This document shows, piece after piece, positions 54,920-63,060 of a stretch of DNA of 63,060 bases (position 1 is the stretch's first letter; every line of letters begins with the position of its first letter). Position numbers and translations under genes: made by a program. The stretch covers positions 1 to 63,060 of the forward strand of contig JANQDY010000005.1 of assembly GCA_028278625.1 (NCBI GenBank). Direction: 5' to 3'. The notes under the pieces are model-generated. The model saw only the letters and a list, made by a program, of their open reading frames with translations. It made no database searches and was not told the DNA's origin. This DNA comes from Thermodesulfobacteriota bacterium. Its GTDB lineage: Bacteria; Desulfobacterota; DSM-4660; Desulfatiglandales; Desulfatiglandaceae.

Positions 54920-57004
54920 GTGAAAACGGTTGTCAGTATCAGCCTCGGCCCAAGGGCGGCCGATTACGAGCTGGACACGGAATTCTTGGGTCATGAGTTT
55001 TCCATCAGACGATTGGGAACCGACGGTGATCTCGAAGACATGCTGGGTCTGCTGTTGGAATGGGATGGAAAAGCCGATGCCATCGGTCTGGGCAGCATGC
55101 GGTTTCCCAACGCCATCGGGCCCAAGCATGTTCTTGAACGCCGGGCGGAAAAGATCAGGGCCCTGAGCGATCGGGTCAATACACCGGTGACCATGGGAAG
55201 TGCCCTTCGAAGTGTTGTGCACGAATGGTCCATACGGCACGTGGAGTTCGTTTTTGGCAACTATTTTGATAATTCCCGGGTATTCTTCTTTTCAGGCCTG
55301 GCCAACCACAAAATCGCCAGGGTGTTGAACGAGTTCACGGACAATCTGGTGTTTGCGGACCCGGTTCTGGAGAACGGCATCAGCAAATTCATCAAATCCG
55401 TGAAAGATCTGGAACTCTATGCCAGCGGTGTTCACGAGATCCTCAAATGGTTGCCCAGCAAAAAATTTTCCGCCAATTTCATGCCCGCGCGTCTTTTCAA
55501 CGTCCACCTCATCCGAAAGGCCCTGCAGCAGGCTCAGGTGGTGGTGGTACCCCACTACGATTTCTACCGGTACCTGGAGCATGCAACCCTGGAAGAACTG
55601 GGGGGCAAGATCGTCATCACTTCCTGTGCCTATGATGACCGTGTCACTTTCCTTCGGGAGAGGGGTGTGGATGTCATCATTGATACCGCTCCCAAAGTCC
55701 TTGAAAAGGTGGTGGGGCTCAATGTTCTGGAAGCCATGATGCTGGCGGCCCTTGGCAAGAAACAGGACCAGATCATTGACGATGATTTGCTTGAGATCAT
55801 CTGTGATCAGAACATGGCCCCCCGGGTGGTCTATCCTGCCGGGACGCCTAAGCGGGTCAACCGTTTCGCCTTTGTGATTCACCCCCTTTCCCAGGAATTT
55901 CTGAAAAAAGAGAAGACCCTCGATATGGTCAGCCAGTTTGCGCCGCCCCTTTTTATGGATGCCGTTGAGAAAGTCATCGCCTACGCGCCGCCTTTCATCT
56001 ATTCCAAGGTGACCGGCATCAAATCCCCCTCCGGTGTTGAAGCGGAAGGGTGGCTCATTTCCGTGGGCGGCACACCCAGGCAGATGCTGGCCCACAAACC
56101 GGAATTCACCTATGACCGGCTGCTACAGGCCGCCAAGATGGCCAAGCGGTTGGGAGCGCAGATCATGGGGCTTGGGGCTTTCACAAAGGTTGTGGGGGAT
56201 GCCGGCGTGACCGTGGCCAAAAAAGCCGATATCCCCATTACCACCGGCAACAGCTACAGTGCCTCGGGGGCCCTTTGGGCCGCGGCGGATGCCGTGCGCC
56301 GAATGGGCCTCATCAAAGTGGAAAAGGGGAAGCCCATCAAAGGGAAGACCATGGTGTTCGGTGCCACCGGGGCCATCGGCTCGGTATGCTGCCGGCTGCT
56401 TGCGAAAGCCTTTGAAAACGTCTATATGGTGGGCCGCAACACGGCCAAGCTGCTGGCGCTACGGGAGTCCATCCTCAAGGAAACGCCCGGCGTAAAATTG
56501 CACATCTCCACCAGGCCCGATCGCTATCTGCCCCATATGGACGTCATTGTGACCGCCACCTCCGGTGCCGGCAAGGCAATCCTGGATATCATGCGGGTGA
56601 AACCGGGATGTGTCATTACCGACGTTGCCAGGCCCCTGGATCTCTCTCCCGAGGATGTGGCCAAACGCCCCGATGTACTGGTTATCGAGTCCGGCGAAAT
56701 CGAGCTGCCCGGCAATCCGGAGATGAAAAACATCGGTCTGCCGCCAAAGATTGCCTATGCCTGTCTGGCGGAAACCATTGTGCTGGCCCTTGAGGGGCGT
56801 TTCGAGGTCTTCACCATCGGCAGGGACATTGAGTGGGAAAAGGTTCGCGAAATCTACAAGATGGGTCTCAAGCACGGGATGAAACTGGCGGCCATTTCAG
56901 GGGTTAACGGCGTCTTTAGCGACGATGACATCACTCGGGTGAGACGCTTGGCCTTAAAGGCCCGAAAGACCTGGGCCCCCCCTCGCTTCTCTGAAGCGGC
57001 GTGA
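54920..57004 (+). CDS. Acyl-ACP/acyl-CoA reductase-like protein with unknown N-terminal domain
   Basis: 694 aa; GTG start, SD GGGAGGG. Residues about 400-690 resemble cyanobacterial fatty-aldehyde-forming acyl-ACP reductase: LGAQIMGLGAFTKVVGD, TTGNSYSASG, then Rossmann motif VFGATGAIGSV near residue 478 and DVIVTATSGAGKAI. The first ~380 residues match nothing recognised (MKTVVSISLGPRAADYELDT start). Fifteen nt after the WS/DGAT gene. An aldehyde or alcohol supplied here could feed wax ester formation; the reaction is unproven. Confidence 0.7.
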   Translation: MKTVVSISLGPRAADYELDTEFLGHEFSIRRLGTDGDLEDMLGLLLEWDGKADAIGLGSMRFPNAIGPKHVLERRAEKIRALSDRVNTPVTMGSALRSVVHEWSIRHVEFVFGNYFDNSRVFFFSGLANHKIARVLNEFTDNLVFADPVLENGISKFIKSVKDLELYASGVHEILKWLPSKKFSANFMPARLFNVHLIRKALQQAQVVVVPHYDFYRYLEHATLEELGGKIVITSCAYDDRVTFLRERGVDVIIDTAPKVLEKVVGLNVLEAMMLAALGKKQDQIIDDDLLEIICDQNMAPRVVYPAGTPKRVNRFAFVIHPLSQEFLKKEKTLDMVSQFAPPLFMDAVEKVIAYAPPFIYSKVTGIKSPSGVEAEGWLISVGGTPRQMLAHKPEFTYDRLLQAAKMAKRLGAQIMGLGAFTKVVGDAGVTVAKKADIPITTGNSYSASGALWAAADAVRRMGLIKVEKGKPIKGKTMVFGATGAIGSVCCRLLAKAFENVYMVGRNTAKLLALRESILKETPGVKLHISTRPDRYLPHMDVIVTATSGAGKAILDIMRVKPGCVITDVARPLDLSPEDVAKRPDVLVIESGEIELPGNPEMKNIGLPPKIAYACLAETIVLALEGRFEVFTIGRDIEWEKVREIYKMGLKHGMKLAAISGVNGVFSDDDITRVRRLALKARKTWAPPRFSEAA

Positions 57005-57084
57005 CAAGGGACACGAAAGGGTTTTTCACGGTCCCCGTGTTCACGCAGGCGGGAGCCGTTCCTTTTTACGGGACCCCGAACCCA

Positions 57085-58926
57085 TCAAATCGGTATGGGT
57101 GCAATCACCTGCGAGGAGACAAACATCCATGTTACCAGGGCAGCGTTCAGCATCGCTCCCAGGTAGACCTTGCCGGTGAGCTGAAAAAACCAGGTTGAGA
57201 TGGGTGTTACCATGACCAGAACGCCGATAATGTGAAAAATGTTGATCACAAATGACACAAACATCCCTCCCGGTCCCACAAGGGGAATGAACCCTGTTGC
57301 GAACAACGGGATGTACTGAATCAGCAGAAACAGGATCAGCGGTACGACCAGTGAAGCGGTATTGGTGAAGGACCAGACGATGAAAGTTCCAAACCAGGTC
57401 TTCTTTTCCGGCCTTCTCAGTTGGCCGTGCAGGAAGATCCCCGTCATGATGAATCCCACCAGAATGAAAGGAAAATAGACGAGGCACAAAAGGGCCCGGT
57501 AAGGGGTGAGATCGCTGGCAAAGGGAAAGATGAACCTGAAATCCACCACAAAGATCCGTTCCAGGACATGCTCACTGAAATAGGCAAATAAAAACAGGAT
57601 GGCCGCCAGGAGGATTGTTTTCCGGATGGCCTGCCAATTCAATGAAAAACCGTTCTTCTCATAAGAGATACCGAAGTCCGCCAGCGTGAACCCGTTTTTC
57701 GCCGCCCGTTTCCTGAACCAGCGTCGGAACATAAAAAATCCCATGATATTGATCCAGAAAAACCACCAGACAATGCCGTTGACCATCATCATGGGAAAGA
57801 GGGTGTCAATGGGCACCAAGTAGATGTGAAGGGCAAAAAGGAGAAGGATCAAGGGAAGAAAGAGCCACATGAGCACGCCGTTTAGGCCCGCGTACAAAAG
57901 ACAGGTTTTCCCCGAGCAGGCGTAGACGCTTTTGACGGGGCTCCGTGCGGGGCTGAAAAACCGGCTTCTGAGCAGCATCAGTCCGAGTGGGAGTAACGAT
58001 GCAAAGCAGGAAAGCATCGCCACCAATGTTGCCCATTCCTTGATCTGCCACGTCTGCCGGGTGGGATCAATCCAGTATCCCTTGGGAGGATGAAGAGCCG
58101 CTCTCATCCAATCAAGGGCCTCGGCGATGGCCGGGCCGCTGTGGGATTCCTGGATGTGGATGGTATTGGGCACGAAGACCCGCCGTGCCGTTCCCTCGCT
58201 GAAATCTCCATAGGTCTTGCCGTATTCCGGGTGCGTCACCGGGAAAGCCTTCATGGTTTGGGGCGTGCCCATCCACTCCGCTTCAAAATGCCGGGTGCCG
58301 GTCATCCGTTTCCGGAACTCATCATAACGTCCCAGTATCATGAGCATGTTCTTGGGACGCGTGGGCGAGGCATCCAATGTGTAGGCGAAACCGGTGATCA
58401 CCAGGGCTTTCACGGCCGATTCCTTGAGCGCCACGTTGTAGGCCATTTCCGCCCCCAGACTGTGTCCCATCATACCCACGGAATCGGGCTTCACAAAGGG
58501 TAGATCCATCAGATATCTCAATGAACTGAATCCGCCGAAGGTTGCGTCGAAGTCCGGGTCCTTTGGATCGTTGGGAATCCCTGAATTTCCCCTCCCGATG
58601 GCATCAATGTTGAGTACGGCAAACCCTCTTTTTGCCAGTTCGATACAGTAGGCGTCGCCGGTTTCCCGATTGTTCTGGTATCCGTGTATGTATACGATTC
58701 CAGGCACCGGATTTTCAGGTGTGGCGCTTAATGGTACCAGAAGTTTGGCGCGAACGGGAATGTCATTAAAATTTCTGTAGGTGACATTCTTAACCACCAG
58801 ACGTCCGAAATCGGTTTGAATCAAAGCCGCCGTTACAACGGCTCCCACCATGACGGCGAGACAAATGAGAAAAACCAAAAATGCCCTGTTGCCGTGACCG
58901 GTCTCAAAAAGACTTTTTGTGTTCAT
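57085..58926 (-). CDS. Membrane-bound alpha/beta hydrolase
   Basis: 613 aa. One N-terminal membrane helix precedes an alpha/beta hydrolase domain: oxyanion VYIHGYQNN, IGRGNSG and nucleophile GHSLGAE near residue 160. From residue ~300 there are seven or more hydrophobic segments. The start follows GGGGAGAA. Convergent with the lipid operon, with an 80-nt gap, it may act on esters or lipids. Substrate unknown. Confidence 0.8.
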   Translation of the reverse strand: MNTKSLFETGHGNRAFLVFLICLAVMVGAVVTAALIQTDFGRLVVKNVTYRNFNDIPVRAKLLVPLSATPENPVPGIVYIHGYQNNRETGDAYCIELAKRGFAVLNIDAIGRGNSGIPNDPKDPDFDATFGGFSSLRYLMDLPFVKPDSVGMMGHSLGAEMAYNVALKESAVKALVITGFAYTLDASPTRPKNMLMILGRYDEFRKRMTGTRHFEAEWMGTPQTMKAFPVTHPEYGKTYGDFSEGTARRVFVPNTIHIQESHSGPAIAEALDWMRAALHPPKGYWIDPTRQTWQIKEWATLVAMLSCFASLLPLGLMLLRSRFFSPARSPVKSVYACSGKTCLLYAGLNGVLMWLFLPLILLLFALHIYLVPIDTLFPMMMVNGIVWWFFWINIMGFFMFRRWFRKRAAKNGFTLADFGISYEKNGFSLNWQAIRKTILLAAILFLFAYFSEHVLERIFVVDFRFIFPFASDLTPYRALLCLVYFPFILVGFIMTGIFLHGQLRRPEKKTWFGTFIVWSFTNTASLVVPLILFLLIQYIPLFATGFIPLVGPGGMFVSFVINIFHIIGVLVMVTPISTWFFQLTGKVYLGAMLNAALVTWMFVSSQVIAPIPI

Positions 58927-59317
58927 TCACTGTTTCTCCCCTTGTTCTCTAACCCAAAGTTCTTTGGTGACCCTGCCCGGGAATCTCATTCATCGTCTCC
59001 ATAAGCAAAATTTATTAATACCATAAGAAAAAAGGATTTGACAGTTGGCATTAAATGGGAGACCATTTTTGCAGGCATATTGAATGCTTTCCGTTTGGCA
59101 GATTGTCAGTATAACCGTTTTTCATGGGATAGCACATTCCTTTCCAGCGAGATGACACTGTTGAGTACTTCTGGCTGATTTTCCCGTATTCTCTTTTGTT
59201 CCAAAACCGTTCAACCAATTTCGATGACACACTGGTTCTTTGGCGATTCAGGCATTTTTTGTGTTGGCTGCGCTGGTTTCAATTAACCGATAACTTTAAA
59301 GAACAGGGAGGCGAAAA
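58927..59317. other. Non-coding region upstream of the phenylphosphate-synthase-like operon
   Basis: 391-bp gap between divergent genes. No supportable gene or tRNA is seen. At the right end the SD ACAGGGAGGCG precedes the ATG at 59318. GG/GC pairs that look like sigma-54 elements do not have the right spacing. The promoter was not identified. Confidence 0.5.
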
Positions 59318-61180
59318 ATGGCAGACGAAAAAGCAGGAAGGTTTCCGGATCCTCACGAATTTCAGGTGCCGCCGGAGCTCGAAGGATGGGAGGAAATGTA
59401 CCCGTCCCACCATCTCTTCAGCAAAGACAGGGCCGACTGGGAAAAGCAGCAGTTCTGGTATCAGGACAAGATTCATGCGCCGGATCCTCTTCCGCCACTG
59501 GATCTACTGTTTCAGGAGGCATGGCAGATCGCCCTTTCACAGTACACCACCCGGGTCTTCTGCATACCGCCGGCACAGGGCATCGCCCAACGGGTGGTTG
59601 GTTGCTATCTCTATATCTGTGCCGTCGCCCCCCCGCCCGACGAGGTGATCGGAGAAAAGGCCGCTCATTTCGAAAAAAGGGTTTTCTATGTTTTCGAGCA
59701 TTACGATGAGCTGTGGGATAAATGGATCACCAAGTTCAAGGCCCTGGGTCAGGAGATGAAAGACCTGGAAATCCCGAAAGAGCTGCCGAAATTTGTGCCT
59801 GAAGAGGAGGTCCTGCCCGCACCCAAAGGGTGCTACGCATCTTACGATCTCATTGAATCCTTCGACAGGATCGTGAATATGATGTTCAAGGGATGGCAGT
59901 ACCATTTCGAAATGCTGAATCTGACCTATCTGGCCTATCTCATGTTCGGCGATGTGACCCGAAAGCTCTTTCCCGGGATCAGCGAAAGCACCATTGGGAA
60001 AATGGTGGCGGGGGCCTATGTCTCCATGTTCAGACCCGAGGAGGAGTTGTGCCGACTGTCCAGATTGGCGGTCTCCATGCGGGGCGTGGCCGATACCCTC
60101 AAGAAGGACGCGTCGGTGGATGACAAGGTGGCCGAGCTGAACCAGACGCCCGACGGCAGGCAGTGGCTTGAGGAATTCGAAAAGTCCAAAGATCCGTGGT
60201 TCTTCGTCTCCTGCGGAAGCGGGTGGTTCCACTATGAGGGAAGCTGGATCAATCAGCTGGAGATTCCCTACGGTTACATCAAGAGCTATGTGGAGCGACT
60301 GGAAACCGGCGAAACCATTGAACGGTCTCTGGATGATGTTGAAAAGGAAAGAGACAAAGTCGTCGAGGAATACCGCAGTCTGATCCAGAGCGACGAGGAC
60401 CGGGAAGCATTTGACGGCGCCTACAAGACCATCCGTACCATCTACCGGTACGCTGAAGACCATCTTTTCTGGGTGGAACACTGGTTTCATACCATCTGGT
60501 TTTCCAAGATCAGGGAGTTCGGAAATCTCCTGGTTGATAACGGCATGATCGAAAAACCGGACGACATTTACATGTTCAACCGGTATGAAATTCCTGAAAT
60601 ACTGACCGAGGTTTCAACCGCATGGGCCCTGGGTGTGGGCATACCCAACCGGGGTGACTACTACAAGGCCAAAGCCAAGAAGAGAAGAGGGATCCTTGAG
60701 GCCGCCGGCGAATGGAGCGCCTCGCCGGCCCTCGGCGTGCCGCCGGAAGAGGTGGCGGAACCCTTTACCATCATGCTCTGGGGAATCACCACCGACAAAG
60801 TCAAGGAATGGCTCAAGGGAATGGGGGAAGGAGGCGTCCAGGCAGAGGATGTTTCCGAAGTCAAAGGCTTTGCGTCTTCGGCAGGCGTCGTGGAAGGGAA
60901 GGCCAGGGTTCTCAAGCTTCTCAAGCAGGTGATTGAGCTTGAGGCCGGAGAAATCATGGTATGTCCCACCACCAATCCTTCATGGGCGCCGGTGTTTACG
61001 AAAATCAAGGCGGCTGTCACCGATATCGGTGGATTGACCAGTCACGCGGCCATCGTCTGCAGGGAATACAGTGTTCCCGCGGTAACGGGAACCGGCATCT
61101 CCACATCCGCCATTAAAACCGGCGATACCATCCGGGTCGATGGGGATACGGGCGTGGTCACCATTCTGGAAAGAGCCTGA
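59318..61180 (+). CDS. ppsA: Phenylphosphate-synthase subunit 1-like protein (PEP-synthase mobile-domain family)
   Basis: 620 aa (about 70 kDa). It ends in the swivelling phospho-His domain: GFASSAGVVEGKARVL, CPTTNPSWAPVF, GGLTSHAAIVCREY with His576, and GTGISTSAIKTGD. The first 500 residues are the family-specific region with many aromatic residues (YPSHHLFSKDRADWEKQQFW). Thauera phenylphosphate synthase protein 1 is also about 70 kDa and uses an equivalent His (569). The next gene encodes the matching ATP-binding subunit. Reaction: ATP plus phenol gives phenylphosphate, AMP and Pi. Another alcohol substrate is possible. Confidence 0.75.
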   Translation: MADEKAGRFPDPHEFQVPPELEGWEEMYPSHHLFSKDRADWEKQQFWYQDKIHAPDPLPPLDLLFQEAWQIALSQYTTRVFCIPPAQGIAQRVVGCYLYICAVAPPPDEVIGEKAAHFEKRVFYVFEHYDELWDKWITKFKALGQEMKDLEIPKELPKFVPEEEVLPAPKGCYASYDLIESFDRIVNMMFKGWQYHFEMLNLTYLAYLMFGDVTRKLFPGISESTIGKMVAGAYVSMFRPEEELCRLSRLAVSMRGVADTLKKDASVDDKVAELNQTPDGRQWLEEFEKSKDPWFFVSCGSGWFHYEGSWINQLEIPYGYIKSYVERLETGETIERSLDDVEKERDKVVEEYRSLIQSDEDREAFDGAYKTIRTIYRYAEDHLFWVEHWFHTIWFSKIREFGNLLVDNGMIEKPDDIYMFNRYEIPEILTEVSTAWALGVGIPNRGDYYKAKAKKRRGILEAAGEWSASPALGVPPEEVAEPFTIMLWGITTDKVKEWLKGMGEGGVQAEDVSEVKGFASSAGVVEGKARVLKLLKQVIELEAGEIMVCPTTNPSWAPVFTKIKAAVTDIGGLTSHAAIVCREYSVPAVTGTGISTSAIKTGDTIRVDGDTGVVTILERA

Positions 61181-61268
61181 TCATTTCAGTAACTGCCTGT
61201 CTTTTAACCCCTTCCTCCCGGATCACCGTAAGGAGGAAGGGGAAAACCAATCCGCCATGGAGTAACAG

Positions 61269-62339
61269 ATGGACTATATTCTCGATTTCGAAGCACTTGA
61301 CAAGACCTCTCTGCCGACGGTGGGAGGAAAGAACGCCAGCTTGGGCGAGATGATCAAATCCAATGTCAGGGTACCGCCCGGGTTTGCAGTCACGACCGAC
61401 AGCTACCTGAGTTTCATCACGGAAACGGGGATTAATGATAGGATCCTTTCGATCCTTTCGAAGATGGAGCGGGATGATGTGCGCTCCCTGGATGAGGCGA
61501 GCGAGGAGATTCGGGGGATCATCATTGAAACAGTCATGAACGATGACGTTAAAGCCGCGATTCGAGAAGGGTATGGCGCCCTTTGTGAGAAATGTCATAT
61601 GGCAAATGTGCCCGTGGCTGTTCGGTCCAGCGCTACGGCCGAAGATCTCCCCAATGCCAGTTTTGCCGGACAACAGGATACCTATCTCTGGGTGGTTGGA
61701 AAAGACCACGTGATTGAGAGTGTTCGCCGCTGTTGGGCCAGTCTTTTCACGTCGCGTGCCATCGATTATCGAAACAAGAACGATTTTCCCCACGAAAAGG
61801 TTCTCATTAGCGTGGGCGTTCAAAAAATGGTGAATTCAAGGGCCGCGGGGGTCATGTTTACCTTGAATCCCACCAACGGGGATCCGTCAAAGGTGCTGAT
61901 CGAAGGGAGCTGGGGATTGGGAGAGACCGTTGTTTCCGGTTCAGTCAATCCGGACAAGTTTATCGTGGACAAGGTGACCAAAGAGATCAACGAGAAAACC
62001 ATATCCATGAAACATATCATGTGCGTCCATGACCCGGAGGGCGGGGAAGTGAAAGACGTGGATGTGGCGGAGGATCTGCGGAACAGCTGCTGCCTTAAGG
62101 ACACGGAAATTCGAAAATTGGTGGAGGTTGCCAAAAGCATCGAAAAGCACTATGGCCGTGCAATGGATATTGAGTGGGCCATCGATCAGGACTTTTCTTT
62201 TCCTGAAAATGTATTTATAGTGCAGGCGCGTCCTGAGACCGTTTGGAGCCAACGCAAGAAAGCGCCCTTGATCGGTAAGAAAACCGGATATCAGCTGTTG
62301 ATGGACCAGGCCATGAAACGGATCAAGATTCCCGGTTAG
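61269..62339 (+). CDS. ppsB: Phenylphosphate-synthase subunit 2-like protein (PEP/pyruvate-binding domain)
   Basis: 356 aa (about 40 kDa). This is the N-terminal half of PEP synthase: VGGKNASLGEM, VRSSATAEDLPNASFAGQQDTYL, EGSWGLGETVVSG and VFIVQARPETVW. It should use ATP to phosphorylate the mobile His of the subunit encoded 88 nt upstream. The ~620 + ~356 aa split is characteristic of phenylphosphate synthase rather than single-chain PEP synthase. The third (CBS-domain) subunit of Thauera is not seen here. Confidence 0.78.
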   Translation: MDYILDFEALDKTSLPTVGGKNASLGEMIKSNVRVPPGFAVTTDSYLSFITETGINDRILSILSKMERDDVRSLDEASEEIRGIIIETVMNDDVKAAIREGYGALCEKCHMANVPVAVRSSATAEDLPNASFAGQQDTYLWVVGKDHVIESVRRCWASLFTSRAIDYRNKNDFPHEKVLISVGVQKMVNSRAAGVMFTLNPTNGDPSKVLIEGSWGLGETVVSGSVNPDKFIVDKVTKEINEKTISMKHIMCVHDPEGGEVKDVDVAEDLRNSCCLKDTEIRKLVEVAKSIEKHYGRAMDIEWAIDQDFSFPENVFIVQARPETVWSQRKKAPLIGKKTGYQLLMDQAMKRIKIPG

Positions 62340-62451
62340 AGCGCTCACACGATTTTGCATGGTGCTTTATGAAGCGGTGTGCTGTGGGGCGCTCCTTCTG
62401 GTGTTCGAAACGCCTGAGCAAATCTGAGAATTGGAGTTAGGAGCAAACGTT

Positions 62452-62967
62452 ATGTCGGATTACACCCTGCTGGATGGGAAAAGAATCCTCATTGTCGATG
62501 ATGAAATAGACGTACTGCAGGTCCTCGAAGAACTGCTGGAAATGTGTGAAGTGGTCACGGCCAGAACCTTTGAAGAGGCAAAAAGCCTGTTTGAATCACA
62601 ACACTTTGACCTGGCCATCCTGGATATTATGGGGGTGGACGGCTACGGTCTTTTGGAGATTGCCAATAAAAAAGGTGTCCCCGCCGTCATGCTGACCGCT
62701 CATGCGTTTACCCCCGGCAATCTGCTGAGATCCGTGAAGGAGGGTGCCGATTCATACTTGCCCAAAGAGGAAATGGCCAACATCGCCTTTTTCCTGAATG
62801 AAGTCCTGGGGGCCTTGGAAAAGGGGAAAGATCCCTGGGGACCCTGGCAGAAAAAGCTCCCCACAACATATTTTGAAAAAAGATGGGGCGCCATGAGCAA
62901 GGAGACCACGGAGGATTTCTGGGGGCAGTTCAGGGCGAGTTTGAAGAACAGAAAGAAATATAACTAA
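62452..62967 (+). CDS. Response regulator receiver-domain protein
   Basis: 171 aa from ATG 62452 (GGAG upstream). Receiver domain: LIVDDEIDV, acceptor Asp in DLAILDIMGVDGYG, MLTAHAF. The last ~55 residues (DPWGPWQKKLPTTYFEKRWG...) are not a known output domain and are rich in aromatic residues. It follows the ppsAB-like pair, separated by 112 nt, and may be a signalling partner of that operon. Confidence 0.85.
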   Translation: MSDYTLLDGKRILIVDDEIDVLQVLEELLEMCEVVTARTFEEAKSLFESQHFDLAILDIMGVDGYGLLEIANKKGVPAVMLTAHAFTPGNLLRSVKEGADSYLPKEEMANIAFFLNEVLGALEKGKDPWGPWQKKLPTTYFEKRWGAMSKETTEDFWGQFRASLKNRKKYN

Positions 62968-62968
62968 G

Positions 62969-62983
62969 GCGGGCTACGCCCGC
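62969..62983. terminator. Short G/C hairpin after the receiver gene
   Basis: GCGGGC (62969-62974), loop TAC, GCCCGC (62978-62983), 2 nt after the stop. No T run follows. Weak terminator or processing stem. Confidence 0.4.
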
Positions 62984-63060
62984 AACCCAAGATATTTAAA
63001 TGACATAGAGCCACCGCTCTTGTAATTTGGATGTAAAAGCGAAATAGATTCCAAAGACGC

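Noticed and set aside
59240..59280. Sigma-54 promoter before the phenylphosphate-synthase-like genes
   Set aside because: The GG and GC elements are 10 nt apart instead of 12.
59318..62339. Ordinary PEP synthase split by a frameshift
   Set aside because: Both genes have their own SD and start, there is an 88-nt gap, and the 620-aa protein has a family-specific N-terminal region rather than a PEP-synthase fragment. Order is also reversed.
1..63060. tRNA, rRNA, CRISPR array or transposase
   Set aside because: None was recognised by eye; no repeat array or transposase motif was seen. A dedicated search was not possible.

Overview
The window looks like a chromosomal segment of a metabolically versatile anaerobic bacterium, most likely a Desulfobacterota (deltaproteobacterial) sulfate reducer or a close relative. 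This is inferred from gene content only: a phenylphosphate-synthase-like gene pair, ADP-forming acetyl-CoA synthetase subunits, a wax-ester/triacylglycerol synthase, an Old-Yellow-Enzyme family oxidoreductase, an IPTL-CTERM protein and DUF362-ferredoxin proteins. No rRNA, tRNA, CRISPR array, transposase or integrase was recognised.

Layout. (1) 115-878: a small protein plus PIN-domain nuclease, resembling a toxin-antitoxin pair. (2) 988-17497: a carbohydrate/polyol block with a D-tagatose-3-epimerase-like isomerase (-), an IolD-like ThDP hydrolase, a divergent triosephosphate isomerase, a six-gene ABC importer (binding protein, two permeases, a 63-aa membrane protein, two different ATPases) and a PEP-driven dihydroxyacetone-type kinase set: DhaK, DhaL, a DhaL-Enzyme I fusion, a second DhaK, DhaM and HPr, ending in a small HTH-like gene. 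(3) 17547-25606: a minus-strand operon of two ThDP enzymes, a sugar-epimerase-like SDR and an MscS channel, divergent from a BASS-family transporter and an SDR. (4) 25625-39206: sfsA, a large unknown protein, a PilB ATPase fused to a receiver domain, a zinc-ribbon protein with a pilin, a radical SAM protein, acetyl-CoA synthetase (ADP-forming) alpha and beta, a ComB-like phosphatase, a receiver protein and an exported Pcm.

(5) 39368-45971: an IPTL-CTERM gene whose last codons (18 bp) recur 5.9 kb downstream as an isolated gene tail. Between the two copies lies a minus-strand set: lexA with a perfect palindrome over its start codon, a large N6-adenine methylase, a PD-(D/E)XK-like nuclease overlapping by ATGA, and a twice-frameshifted gene. 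This looks like a small acquired restriction-modification/SOS island. (6) 45992-49718: DUF362 ferredoxin protein, GNAT, Old-Yellow-Enzyme homologue, AraC regulator. (7) 49929-58926: a P-type cation ATPase, then a storage-lipid operon of acyl-CoA-binding protein, WS/DGAT with duplicated zinc-like tails and an acyl-reductase-like protein, then a membrane alpha/beta hydrolase. (8) 59318-62967: a split PEP-synthase-type pair closely resembling phenylphosphate synthase subunits 1 and 2, followed by a receiver-domain protein.

The two most unusual assemblies are the self-contained PEP phosphorelay kinase cluster with its DhaL-EI fusion, and the lexA-methylase-nuclease island bounded by repeats of an IPTL-CTERM tail. 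The wax-ester operon is the third. All functional statements come from motif reading; no database search was run.
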